Position numbers and translations under genes: made by a program
Notes under the pieces: model-generated
What the model saw: only the letters and a program-made list of their open reading frames with translations
Database searches by the model: none
What the model was told of the DNA's origin: nothing
NCBI RefSeq assembly: GCF_021735925.1
Contig: NZ_WMEA01000001.1
Span: forward strand, 1,890,001-1,954,000
Length of the DNA: 64,000 nt
Direction: 5' to 3'
Source of the DNA: Loktanella sp. M215
Lineage (GTDB): Bacteria; Pseudomonadota; Alphaproteobacteria; Rhodobacterales; Rhodobacteraceae
Part shown: piece by piece, positions 28,747-36,853 of the stretch
Layout: each line of letters starts with the position of its first letter
Numbering within the stretch: position 1 is the first letter of the stretch

Positions 28747-29403
28747 ATGACACAACCCTTCGACATCTTCATCATCGGTGGTGGCATCAACGGTTGCGGC
28801 ATCGCGCGCAATGCAGCGGGCCGGGGGCTGCGCGTGGGTCTGGCCGAGATGAACGATCTTGCCTCCGCAACGTCGTCCGCCTCGACCAAGCTCTTTCACG
28901 GCGGTCTGCGGTATCTCGAATACTTCGAGTTCAACCTCCTGCGTCACGCCCTTGCAGAACGCGAGGTGCTGCTGCGGGCCATGCCGCATATCAGCTGGCC
29001 GATGCGCTTCGTACTGCCCTATTCGACTGACATGCGGTTCGAAGGTGACACGCCCACATCGAAACTGCTGTCCACGGCGATGCCCTGGATGCGCGGCCGC
29101 CGTCCCGCGTGGCTGATCGCTGACCTTCAGGTGCAGTATGCCTTCCTGACGCCATCTTGGGCAAAGCGCCTGATCCGCGCCTACGGCACGGAGGCGCCGC
29201 AGGTGTTGGGCGATGCCCGCACGACCGCTGACCTTGGCCCCGACTTCGGTGCGACGCTAACCGGGCAAGAGGTTGGATGGCTGATGTCACGCAAATACGC
29301 CCGCACCGCCGAAGATGTCGTCTGGCGCCGCAGCAAGCTGGGCCTGCGGCTGAGCGCAGACCAGATCGCGGCATTGGGCCGCTGGATGGCGGCGCAACCT
29401 TGA
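28747..29403 (+). pseudogene. glpD: Glycerol-3-phosphate dehydrogenase with a large in-frame internal deletion
   Basis: GlpD normally has about 500-530 residues and passes electrons from glycerol-3-phosphate to quinone. Here only 218 remain. Residues 1 to about 124 are a good GlpD N-terminus: the FAD site IIGGGINGCGIARNAAGRG, SSASTKLFHGGLRYLEY and the MRGRRPAWLI segment. From about residue 125, LTPSWAKRLIRAYGTEA and LGDARTTADLGPDF are from the C-terminal domain. About 300 residues with the substrate site and part of the FAD fold are missing, junction near base 29119, without a frameshift. The product is very unlikely to work. glpK downstream is intact. Confidence 0.85.
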
Positions 29404-29484
29404 CGCAGCGTCTTGCACGACCAATGAAACCTCATCTGCGACTCACCGTTGATGTTGCAACAAGATCATAACCGGAGGACCACC

Positions 29485-30336
29485 ATGAAGACCCTGACCC
29501 TTGCCGCCCTTCTGACCACCGCGGCCCTGCCTGCCTTTGCGCAGACCGAAACGCCCGCTGCGGACGTCGAACTCTGGCGCCTCGATTGCGGAGATGTGAA
29601 GGTGAACGACCTAAACTTGTTTTCCGACACGCGCGCCTATACCGGCGAGACGCGCGATCTGACCGCATCCTGCTATCTGATCCGCCACGGCACCGACTAC
29701 ATGATCTGGGACACCGGTCTGCCGGCCGCCTTGAAGGGTGCGCCGCAGAACGACACCGACGCGCTGTCGCCAACCCTCAAGACGACCATCGAAGAACAGT
29801 TGACCGAACTCGACCTGACACCCGCAGACATCGGGCGCGTCGGCATCAGCCACTATCACTTCGATCACACGGGTCAGGCCGCGAGCTTTCCCGATGCGGA
29901 GCTTATGATCGACGCCCGCGACTGGGACGTGCTGTCCGCCGACCCGCTGCCAACCTTTGCCGAAGGTTTTGCGAACCCCGACCTGGTAAAGCCCTGGCTG
30001 GACGGTGGAAAACTGACCACGACTACGGGTGACACCGACGTCTTCGGCGACGGGTCCGTCACGATGCTGACGATGCCGGGACACACGCCGGGCAGTCTGA
30101 CGCTGCTGGTGCAACTGGCCGAGACGGGTCCGGTGCTGTTGTCCGGCGATATCGTCCATTTCGAGGAACAGATCGCCAATCAGGGCGTGCCGACCTTCAA
30201 TACCGACCGCAGCGATACGCTGTCCTCGATCGACCGGATGAACAAGCTGGCGGGCAACCTGGGCGCCACGCTGGTCATCCAGCACGATCCCCGCGACATC
30301 GAAAAACTGCCGGCCTTTCCCGCCTCGGCGAAATAA
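29485..30336 (+). CDS. Secreted metallo-beta-lactamase-fold hydrolase
   Basis: Predicted periplasmic protein of 283 residues with a signal peptide ending at ALPAFAQ. Zinc ligands of the fold are visible: SHYHFDHTGQ (HxHxDH), the His of MPGHTPGS, the Asp of LLSGDIVHF, and a late His in VIQHDPRD. The pattern is closest to the N-acyl-homoserine lactonase-like branch, so lactone hydrolysis is possible but not shown. ATG 29485 has CCGGAGGA upstream. It lies between the glpD remnant and glpK without obvious link to glycerol metabolism. Confidence 0.82.
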   Translation: MKTLTLAALLTTAALPAFAQTETPAADVELWRLDCGDVKVNDLNLFSDTRAYTGETRDLTASCYLIRHGTDYMIWDTGLPAALKGAPQNDTDALSPTLKTTIEEQLTELDLTPADIGRVGISHYHFDHTGQAASFPDAELMIDARDWDVLSADPLPTFAEGFANPDLVKPWLDGGKLTTTTGDTDVFGDGSVTMLTMPGHTPGSLTLLVQLAETGPVLLSGDIVHFEEQIANQGVPTFNTDRSDTLSSIDRMNKLAGNLGATLVIQHDPRDIEKLPAFPASAK

Positions 30337-30348
30337 GTCATCCTGCGC

Positions 30349-30370
30349 GCGGGGCCTTTCGGGGCCCCGC
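30349..30370 (+). terminator. Hairpin between the MBL-fold gene and glpK
   Basis: GCGGGGCC pairs perfectly with GGCCCCGC across a six-base loop (TTTCGG). It begins 12 bases after the upstream stop and ends 17 bases before the glpK ATG. There is no T-run, so it is a possible weak terminator or processing signal. Confidence 0.5.
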
Positions 30371-30387
30371 AGACCGGAGGAGACGTC

Positions 30388-31881
30388 ATGACCCATATTC
30401 TTGCCATCGACCAAGGCACCACATCCACCCGCGCCATCATCTTCGATGCCGACATGATGCCGGTCGCCACCGCGCAAGAGGAGTTTCCCCAATATTTTCC
30501 GCAGTCCGGCTGGGTCGAACACGACCCGTCCGACCTATGGTCCACGACGGCCGCCACCTGCCGCTCGGTCATCGAAAAAGCCGGTCTCGGCGCCAATGAT
30601 ATCGCGGCCATCGGCATCACCAATCAGCGTGAAACCACGCTGGTCTGGGACCGTACGACGGGCCAGCCCATCCACAACGCCATCGTCTGGCAGGATCGCC
30701 GCACGGCGCAGATCTGCCGCGATCTGTCAGAGCATGCAGAGACAGTGGCGACCAAGACCGGCCTCCTGCTCGACCCCTATTTCTCGGCGACCAAGGTGAA
30801 ATGGATCCTCGATCATGTCGACGGATCGCGCGACCGCGCCGCGCGCGGCGAGCTTGCCTTTGGCACCGTCGACAGCTGGCTGATCTGGAAGCTGACAGGC
30901 GGTGCCGCCCACGTCACCGATGCCACCAATGCAAGCCGGACGATGCTTTACGACATTCACAAGGGGCGGTGGTCTTCGACGATCTGCAAGCTGCTCGACA
31001 TCCCTATGGCGATGCTGCCAGAGGTGAAAGACTGCGCTGCTGATTTTGGCAGGACCCGCCCTGACCTGTTCGGACGGGACATTCCGATTTTGGGGGTCGC
31101 CGGCGATCAGCAGGCGGCGACGCTGGGGCAGGCGTGCTTCAAGCCTGGCATGCTGAAGTCGACCTATGGCACCGGATGTTTCGCCCTGCTCAACACGGGC
31201 GACACGCCCGTCACCTCCACCTCGCGCTTGCTCACGACCATCGCCTATCAGCTCGATGGCAAGCCGACTTATGCCCTTGAAGGCTCGATCTTCATCGCGG
31301 GCGCCGTCGTGCAATGGCTGCGCGACGGGTTGAAGATGATCCGCGAGGCGCAGGAAACCCAGCCATTGGCCGTATCCTCTGACACCGACCAGCCCGTCAT
31401 CCTTGTGCCCGCCTTCACGGGCCTTGGCGCGCCCTACTGGAATGCGGATTGTCGTGGGGCGATCTTCGGGTTGTCGCGCAACTCCGGTCCGGCAGAGCTG
31501 GCGCGCGCTGCGCTGGAATCCGTGGGCTACCAGACGCGCGATCTTCTGGATGCCATGCGCGCCGACTGGAAAAGCGAGGCGGGCGAAGCCAGTCTGCGCG
31601 TCGATGGCGGGATGAGCGCGTCTGACTACGCGATGCAGTTCCTTGCCGATATCATCGACGCCCCCGTGGATCGCCCCAAGGTTCTTGAAACCACGGCGCT
31701 GGGGGCGGCATGGCTTGCCGGCTATCGGGCTGGCCTGTACCCGGACCAAGAGGGGTTTGCCGCGACATGGGCGCTCGACCGCACCTTTACGTCGCGGATG
31801 TCCGGCAAGACCCGCGCCACGAAGTACCACCAGTGGCAGCGCGCCGTGCAAGCGACACTGACCTACGCTGGCGCAGACTAG
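30388..31881 (+). CDS. glpK: Glycerol kinase
   Basis: Phosphorylates glycerol to glycerol-3-phosphate with ATP; 497 residues, full length. FGGY motifs are intact: [13 protein letters not shown] at the ATP-binding N-terminus, [38 protein letters not shown], and [17 protein letters not shown]. The start has a CCGGAGGAG site. The product needs a glycerol-3-phosphate dehydrogenase, but the neighbouring glpD is deleted internally, so an intact copy must exist elsewhere if glycerol is used. No glycerol transporter or glpR is in the window. Confidence 0.96.
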   Translation: MTHILAIDQGTTSTRAIIFDADMMPVATAQEEFPQYFPQSGWVEHDPSDLWSTTAATCRSVIEKAGLGANDIAAIGITNQRETTLVWDRTTGQPIHNAIVWQDRRTAQICRDLSEHAETVATKTGLLLDPYFSATKVKWILDHVDGSRDRAARGELAFGTVDSWLIWKLTGGAAHVTDATNASRTMLYDIHKGRWSSTICKLLDIPMAMLPEVKDCAADFGRTRPDLFGRDIPILGVAGDQQAATLGQACFKPGMLKSTYGTGCFALLNTGDTPVTSTSRLLTTIAYQLDGKPTYALEGSIFIAGAVVQWLRDGLKMIREAQETQPLAVSSDTDQPVILVPAFTGLGAPYWNADCRGAIFGLSRNSGPAELARAALESVGYQTRDLLDAMRADWKSEAGEASLRVDGGMSASDYAMQFLADIIDAPVDRPKVLETTALGAAWLAGYRAGLYPDQEGFAATWALDRTFTSRMSGKTRATKYHQWQRAVQATLTYAGAD

Positions 31882-31936
31882 TCCTTCATTCACTTGGCAA
31901 GTTAAGCGCCCGACGGAGGCATCCGTCCATCAGTCG

Positions 31937-31965
31937 TTGACACCTCACGCCCGATCCCCTATGCG
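31937..31965 (+). promoter_or_regulatory. Candidate sigma-70 promoter of rpsD
   Basis: A perfect TTGACA (31937-31942) is followed by a 17-base spacer and TATGCG (31960-31965). A start near 31971 would give a 5' leader of about 100 bases before the rpsD GTG at 32074, covering the folded element at 31986-32036. Confidence 0.6.
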
Positions 31966-31985
31966 CCCCTTTCATTGGTGTTGGT

Positions 31986-32036
31986 GGGCCTCGCAAGAGG
32001 ACTCCTGTCGGGGTGAAAACCCAAAGGACAACGCCC
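31986..32036 (+). ncRNA. Structured 5' leader of rpsD with two GNRA-capped hairpins
   Basis: The leader can fold into two hairpins: CCTC-GCAA-GAGG at 31989-32000 and GGGT-GAAA-ACCC at 32011-32022, the second extended by TCCT (32003-32006) pairing with AGGA (32025-32028). GGG (31986-31988) can pair with CCC (32034-32036) to close a three-way junction. Both loops are GNRA tetraloops. S4 represses its own synthesis through leader RNA in other bacteria, so an S4-binding or other regulatory leader is plausible. I do not recognise it as a named RNA family. Confidence 0.5.
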
Positions 32037-32073
32037 TTCACGCGCAATGGCGCACAACCGAAGGAGATCAGCC

Positions 32074-32694
32074 GTGACCAAACGCACGTCTGCCAAGTAC
32101 AAAATTGACCGCCGCATGGGCGAAAACATCTGGGGCCGTCCGAAGTCCCCGGTCAACCGTCGTGAATACGGCCCCGGCCAGCACGGCCAGCGCCGCAAGG
32201 GCAAGGTTTCCGACTTCGGCCTGCAGCTGCGCGCCAAGCAGAAGTTGAAGGGTTACTACGGCGACCTGACCGAAAAGCAGTTCCGTCGCATCTACACCGA
32301 GGCCGAGCGCGTCCGTGGTGACACCGGCGAGAACCTGATCGGCCTGCTGGAGCGTCGTCTGGACGCTGTCGTCTACCGCGCCAAGTTCGTGCCGACCGTC
32401 TTCGCCGCCCGCCAGTTCGTGAACCACGGCCACGTGACCGTGAACGGCGTCCGCGTGAACATCCCCTCCTACCGCGTGAAAGAGGGTGACGTGATCGAGG
32501 TCCGTCAGAAGTCCAAGCAGATGGAACTGGTGCTGGTTGCAGCCCAACTGCCCGAGCGTGACGTGCCCGACTACATGGAAGTCGACCACGCCAAGATGAT
32601 CGCGACCTTCACCCGCACACCGACGCTGGGCGACGTGCCGTACCCGGTGACGATGGAACCGAACCTGGTCGTCGAATTCTACGCCAAGAACTAA
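32074..32694 (+). CDS. rpsD: 30S ribosomal protein S4
   Basis: Primary 16S rRNA-binding protein of the small subunit, 206 residues. [20 protein letters not shown] and [20 protein letters not shown] are the alphaproteobacterial N-terminus; the S4 RNA-binding domain follows ([37 protein letters not shown]). The start is the GTG at 32074: it is preceded by AAGGAG and matches the usual S4 N-terminus. An in-frame ATG at 32047 would add nine unrelated residues. The gene stands alone with its own promoter, leader and terminator. Confidence 0.97.
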   Translation: MTKRTSAKYKIDRRMGENIWGRPKSPVNRREYGPGQHGQRRKGKVSDFGLQLRAKQKLKGYYGDLTEKQFRRIYTEAERVRGDTGENLIGLLERRLDAVVYRAKFVPTVFAARQFVNHGHVTVNGVRVNIPSYRVKEGDVIEVRQKSKQMELVLVAAQLPERDVPDYMEVDHAKMIATFTRTPTLGDVPYPVTMEPNLVVEFYAKN

Positions 32695-32716
32695 GCCTTT
32701 CGGGGTTTCGTCTTGC

Positions 32717-32742
32717 AAAGGCCGTCCTTCGGGGCGGCCTTT
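32717..32742. terminator. Terminator between rpsD and the SDR gene
   Basis: AAAGGCCGTCC pairs with GGGCGGCCTTT (one T-G wobble) around a TTCG tetraloop. The arms end in AAA/TTT, so it can act in both directions between these convergent genes, 23 bases after the rpsD stop. Confidence 0.85.
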
Positions 32743-32759
32743 CGCGTTTGTCGTGTCGT

Positions 32760-33527
32760 TCAATCCGGCGCGAATCGCCTGTTGAGCTTGCGCATGCCGC
32801 CGATCCAGCGGTCGTAATCCTGCGCCTTGTTTTGCATGTAGCCTCTGACTTGGGCGTGCGGCAGGATCAGGAAGGTCTCGTCGCGAATGGCCTGGAGGCA
32901 GGCGTCTGCCACGGCTTCCGGTTCCAGCATGCCGTCAAGACCCGCCACGTTGTCGCCCATGCCGTCCGTCATCGCCGACCGCACCGCCTGTGGACACAGG
33001 ACCGAAACCTTGATCCCGGCGTCCCCATGCGTCATCGCGAGCCATTCGGCGAGGCCCACGGCCGCGTGCTTGGTGACGCCGTAAGGGGCGGCGCCGATCT
33101 GGTTCAGCAGGCCCGCAGCGCTTGCGGTATTCAACAAGTAGCCTTCGCCGCGGGCGATCATCCGGGGGACGACATGACGCGCGGCCCAGACATGCGCCAT
33201 GACATTGATCGTCCAGATCCGGTCCCAGTCAGCGTCGGGGACCTCCATCCCGCCCGGTGTGAAGATGCCCGCGTTCGAGCAGAAGAGCGCGATGGGACCG
33301 ATCTCGCGTTCGACGCGCGCGACTAGGTCTGCGATCTGCCGCTCTTGCGTGACGTCGATCTGGATGGCTGTGCCGTTCACGATCGCTGCGACAGCCTTTG
33401 CGCCATCGCCGTCGATATCCGCACAGACAACATGTGCAGCCCCGGCGGCGGCAAAACGTATCGCCAAAGCGCGACCGATCCCGCCGGCGGCACCTGTCAC
33501 GACAACGATCCTGTTCGTCAGGTCCAC
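32760..33527 (-). CDS. Short-chain dehydrogenase/reductase (SDR)
   Basis: NAD(P)-dependent oxidoreductase of 255 residues. It has the cofactor motif VTGAAGGIGRALA, CSNAGIF after the fourth strand, the active-site Ser in TASAAGLLNQIG, and YGVTKHA for the catalytic Tyr-xxx-Lys. Asp in CADIDGDG after the second strand favours NAD(H). Substrate unknown. It diverges from hisC across 225 bases in which I find no further gene. Confidence 0.9.
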   Translation of the reverse strand: MDLTNRIVVVTGAAGGIGRALAIRFAAAGAAHVVCADIDGDGAKAVAAIVNGTAIQIDVTQERQIADLVARVEREIGPIALFCSNAGIFTPGGMEVPDADWDRIWTINVMAHVWAARHVVPRMIARGEGYLLNTASAAGLLNQIGAAPYGVTKHAAVGLAEWLAMTHGDAGIKVSVLCPQAVRSAMTDGMGDNVAGLDGMLEPEAVADACLQAIRDETFLILPHAQVRGYMQNKAQDYDRWIGGMRKLNRRFAPD

Positions 33528-33752
33528 GATGTGATCTCCTTCAATCTGTCACGATGTGATGCATCGAACGCGAAACGGGTCAGTCATACAAGACGAGTGG
33601 ACGGCATGCGGCGCTGTTGGCCGCTGTCGCGGCCAAGGCGCCCCGCCCGCCGTCCCGCAGGGCGCCGGGTTTTTCGCGGCGTCTTGCCACTGGTCAGGCT
33701 GCCGGTTGATCGCTAGAACCACGGCAAGCCCCCTAAGACGGATCCCAGCCCG

Positions 33753-34832
33753 ATGACTATCAAACCGCGTCCCGGCATCATGGACATCGCCTTGTATCAG
33801 GGTGGTGCAGCGCACGTCGATGGCGTGGTCAATGTGCTGAAGCTGTCGTCGAACGAAAACCCCTATGGCCCGTCCGACCGCGCGAAAGAGGCGTTCACCC
33901 GGGCGGCGCATGATTTGCACCGGTATCCCGTCACCGACCATGCCAGCCTGCGCACCGCCATCGGCGATGTCTGGCACGTCGATCCCGCGCGTGTGATCTG
34001 CGGCGTGGGCAGTGATGAAATCATCCACTTCCTGTGTCAGGCCTACACCGGGCCGGGGACCGAGGTCATCCACACCGAACATGGCTTCGGCATGTACCGC
34101 ATCTCGGCCCTGGCGAACGGGGCGACTCCGGTTGAAGTGAAAGAGCACGAGCGCGTCACGGACGTCGACGCGATCCTCGCCGCCTGCACGAAGAAAACGC
34201 GGCTGGTGTTCATCGCCAATCCCAACAATCCGACCGGGACGATGATTGGTCAGGCCGAGGTGTCGCGTCTGGCCGACGGTCTGCCATCCGGTGCGATCCT
34301 CGTGCTGGACGGGGCCTATGCGGAATATGTCGAAGGGTTCGATGCCGGCCTGTCGCTGGTCGAACAGCGACAGAATGTGGTGATGACGCGCACGTTCTCC
34401 AAGATTTACGGTCTGGGCGGTCTGCGCGTCGGCTGGGGCTATGGCCCGCAGGAGATCATCGACACGCTGAACCGGGTCAGGGGGCCATTCAACCTGTCGA
34501 CCGCTGCCTTGGCGGCCGCAGAGGCGGCCGTGCGCGATACCGCTTGGCTGGACCGGTGTCGCGCGGACAACGCCCGCTGGCGCGAATGGATGGCGACGGC
34601 ACTCGCCGAACTCGGGGTGCCGTCCGATACCTCGACCGCGAATTTCGTGCTGGCACGGTTCACCAGCGAGGCGGAGGCAAATGCCTGCGACGACTACCTC
34701 CGGACGCAAGGCATCCTTGTGCGCCGGGTCGCGGGATACAAGTTGCCGCAGTGTCTGCGGATCACCGTGGGCGACGAATCCGCCTGCCGCCGCGTCGTGC
34801 ACGCCGTGGCGCAGTTCAAGGGCGCCCGATGA
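33753..34832 (+). CDS. hisC: Histidinol-phosphate / aromatic aminotransferase
   Basis: PLP-dependent class II aminotransferase of 359 residues. [11 protein letters not shown] is the HisC N-terminal signature, NPNNPTGT binds PLP, and Lys217 in [15 protein letters not shown] forms the Schiff base. Overlap with tyrC (ATGA) suggests its main role is phenylalanine and tyrosine synthesis, as for the second HisC of other alphaproteobacteria, rather than histidine synthesis. Both activities are often present in one enzyme. Confidence 0.92.
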   Translation: MTIKPRPGIMDIALYQGGAAHVDGVVNVLKLSSNENPYGPSDRAKEAFTRAAHDLHRYPVTDHASLRTAIGDVWHVDPARVICGVGSDEIIHFLCQAYTGPGTEVIHTEHGFGMYRISALANGATPVEVKEHERVTDVDAILAACTKKTRLVFIANPNNPTGTMIGQAEVSRLADGLPSGAILVLDGAYAEYVEGFDAGLSLVEQRQNVVMTRTFSKIYGLGGLRVGWGYGPQEIIDTLNRVRGPFNLSTAALAAAEAAVRDTAWLDRCRADNARWREWMATALAELGVPSDTSTANFVLARFTSEAEANACDDYLRTQGILVRRVAGYKLPQCLRITVGDESACRRVVHAVAQFKGAR

Positions 34833-35746
34833 GTGTCGTCTACGACAAGGTCGCCTTGATCGGTCTTGGCCTGATCGCGTCCTCAATGGCGCTGGCGATG
34901 AAGCGTGGCGGGCTGGCGGGGCAGATCACCGGCTACGCCCGTAGTCAGGACACGCGCGACATCGCCCGCGAGCTTGACCTGTGCGAGGTCTGCGATACGG
35001 CGGCCGAGGCAGTGCGGGACGCCGACCTTGTGGTGCTTTGCGTGCCGATCGGGGCCATGGGCGCGGTCATGGCCGATATCGGACCGGCGTTGAAGCCCGG
35101 TGCGACCCTGTCCGATGTGGGCTCGGTCAAGAAGGCGGTGATCGACGCTGTCTCTCCCTTCGTGCCTGAGGGTGTACATTTTGTGCCGGCGCATCCGCTG
35201 GCTGGCACAGAGCATTCTGGCCCGCGTGCGGGCTTTGCCACGCTGTTCGACAATCGCTGGTGCATCATCGTGCCCGCCGAGGGCGCCAGCCGCGCCGCGG
35301 TGGACCGGCTTGAGACGCTTTGGCAGGGTATGGGTGCCAATACGGACGAGATGGATGCAGAGCATCACGATCTGGTTCTTGCCGTGACCAGTCACACGCC
35401 GCACCTGATCGCCTACACCATGGTCGGCGTGGCCGATGATCTGCGGCGCGTCACCGACAGTGAGGTCATCAAGTACTCTGCCGCGGGTTTCAGGGACTTT
35501 ACGCGTATCGCAGCCTCTGACCCCACCATGTGGCGCGACGTGTTCCTGACCAACAAGGACGCGACGCTGGAAATCCTGGGACGTTTCACCGAGGAACTCT
35601 TTGCCCTGCAGCGCGCGATCCGCACCGGCGACGGTGATCACCTGCATGCGTATTTCACCCGCACCCGCGCGATCCGGCGCGGTATCATCGACGCAGGTCA
35701 GGATACGGATGCGCCGGACTTTGGCCGGACGCCGGTGAAGCGATGA
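34829..35746 (+). CDS. tyrC: Prephenate/arogenate dehydrogenase
   Basis: NAD-dependent cyclohexadienyl dehydrogenase of tyrosine synthesis, 305 residues. The N-terminal Rossmann fold has [30 protein letters not shown] and [16 protein letters not shown] form the catalytic region with its His; and the helical C-terminal domain contains [13 protein letters not shown]. There is no ACT domain or chorismate mutase fusion. The ATG at 34829 overlaps the hisC stop, and the stop overlaps the extensin-like gene, so the three are translationally coupled. Confidence 0.92.
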   Translation: MSVVYDKVALIGLGLIASSMALAMKRGGLAGQITGYARSQDTRDIARELDLCEVCDTAAEAVRDADLVVLCVPIGAMGAVMADIGPALKPGATLSDVGSVKKAVIDAVSPFVPEGVHFVPAHPLAGTEHSGPRAGFATLFDNRWCIIVPAEGASRAAVDRLETLWQGMGANTDEMDAEHHDLVLAVTSHTPHLIAYTMVGVADDLRRVTDSEVIKYSAAGFRDFTRIAASDPTMWRDVFLTNKDATLEILGRFTEELFALQRAIRTGDGDHLHAYFTRTRAIRRGIIDAGQDTDAPDFGRTPVKR

Positions 35747-36585
35747 AAGGTCTTTTGCTTGGTCTGCTGATCCTGGCGTCGGCACCGGCGCTGGCGCAGG
35801 CGCCGAGTGCGACGCTGCGGCCCACCCTGCGTCCGGTCGTGACCGACGTCGAGGAGGGCGCAGCCCCCCAGAGCGAGATCGTCACGCTGCGTCCGGTCTT
35901 GCGCCCGGGCGGCAGCATCGCAGTGACTTCGCCGGCGGACGATCAGGTTGCTGCCGCCGGAACGGTCAGCCCCCTTGCGCCACAGGTCACAGATCGCCCC
36001 GCCCTGCGTCCCGCCGTCATCACGCAGCGGGCGGTCCGTCAGCAGCAGGAGTTGGCGCGGGGCCAGATCTGCGGTGACCCCGCGATCCAGGGCGAGGAGA
36101 TCGCCGATATTGCGGGATCCGGCGGGTGCGGTGTGATCGGTGCGGTCCGGGTGAAATCCGTGGCAGGTATTCGTCTGACCGATCAGCCCACGATCGATTG
36201 CAACACGGCGAAGGCCCTGCGGCGCTGGGTGACCGATGGCATCATCCCGGCCGTGGGCGATACCGGCGGCGGTGTCGCGGCCCTGCGCGTGGTGGGTCAT
36301 TACACCTGTCGCAACCGGGTCGGTGGCAGTGCCACGAACAACAAGCTGTCCGAACACGGACGCGGCCGCGCCGTGGATATCGGCGGCATCCAATTGAAGA
36401 ACGGGCGCGAGCTGACTGTGGCGAGCGACTGGGGCAAGGGCACTGCGGGTCAAGAGCTGAAAGCGATGTGGAAGGCGGCCTGCGGTCCCTTTGGCACCGT
36501 CCTGGGGCCGGCGGCCAATGCCGCGCACCATGACCATTTTCACGTCGATACCGCGCGTTACCGCAGCGGATCTTATTGTCGTTAG
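35743..36585 (+). CDS. Extensin-like family protein with LRP repeats
   Basis: Exported protein of 280 residues. After the signal peptide (end near APALAQ) comes a low-complexity segment, residues 24-95, with repeated LRPxLRP units (TLRPTLRP, TLRPVLRP, DRPALRP). The C-terminal part is the extensin-like (DUF1520-like, LAS-peptidase fold) domain: SEHGRGRAVDIGG and HHDHFHVD carry the His, Asp and His-x-His expected of a zinc site, as in peptidoglycan carboxypeptidases. Four or more Cys may form disulfides. Cell-wall activity is inferred from the fold. Its overlap with tyrC has no obvious functional reason. Confidence 0.85.
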   Translation: MKGLLLGLLILASAPALAQAPSATLRPTLRPVVTDVEEGAAPQSEIVTLRPVLRPGGSIAVTSPADDQVAAAGTVSPLAPQVTDRPALRPAVITQRAVRQQQELARGQICGDPAIQGEEIADIAGSGGCGVIGAVRVKSVAGIRLTDQPTIDCNTAKALRRWVTDGIIPAVGDTGGGVAALRVVGHYTCRNRVGGSATNNKLSEHGRGRAVDIGGIQLKNGRELTVASDWGKGTAGQELKAMWKAACGPFGTVLGPAANAAHHDHFHVDTARYRSGSYCR

Positions 36586-36768
36586 GCCGAACCGATGGGC
36601 CTTACGCCGGAGGACGGGGCGGACCCTCCGGGAGGGGTGTATCTGGCCAGGTCAATGCGGAAGGTCATGGGTGACGGTGACGGTATCGCGCCATCTTTAC
36701 CCCGGCTGTGCCGCTGCCTATAACGCGGGCATGATGATGCGGGTTCTGATACGAATTATGTCCCCGGC

Positions 36769-36785
36769 GCGCTGACGCTCAGCGC
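36769..36785 (+). repeat. Short inverted repeat upstream of ileS
   Basis: GCGCTGA pairs with TCAGCGC across a CGC loop, 68 bases before the ileS ATG. No T-run follows. The rest of the 268-base gap between the extensin-like gene and ileS shows no gene. Confidence 0.3.
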
Positions 36786-36853
36786 CGCCGGGTCAAGGTG
36801 CATAGCCGCCGCCCCCTTTGTCGCACCCATTTCATATCGAAGGACGCCGCCCC

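Noticed and set aside
26789..28753. 654-codon open frame on the minus strand opposite aglG, aglK and aroQ
   Set aside because: The opposite strand encodes a clear ABC permease, an ATPase and AroQ; the frame has no recognisable domain.
36586..36853. T-box or other tRNA-sensing leader upstream of ileS
   Set aside because: No T-box sequence and no antiterminator is visible; T-boxes are not expected in alphaproteobacteria. Only a 7-bp inverted repeat is seen.
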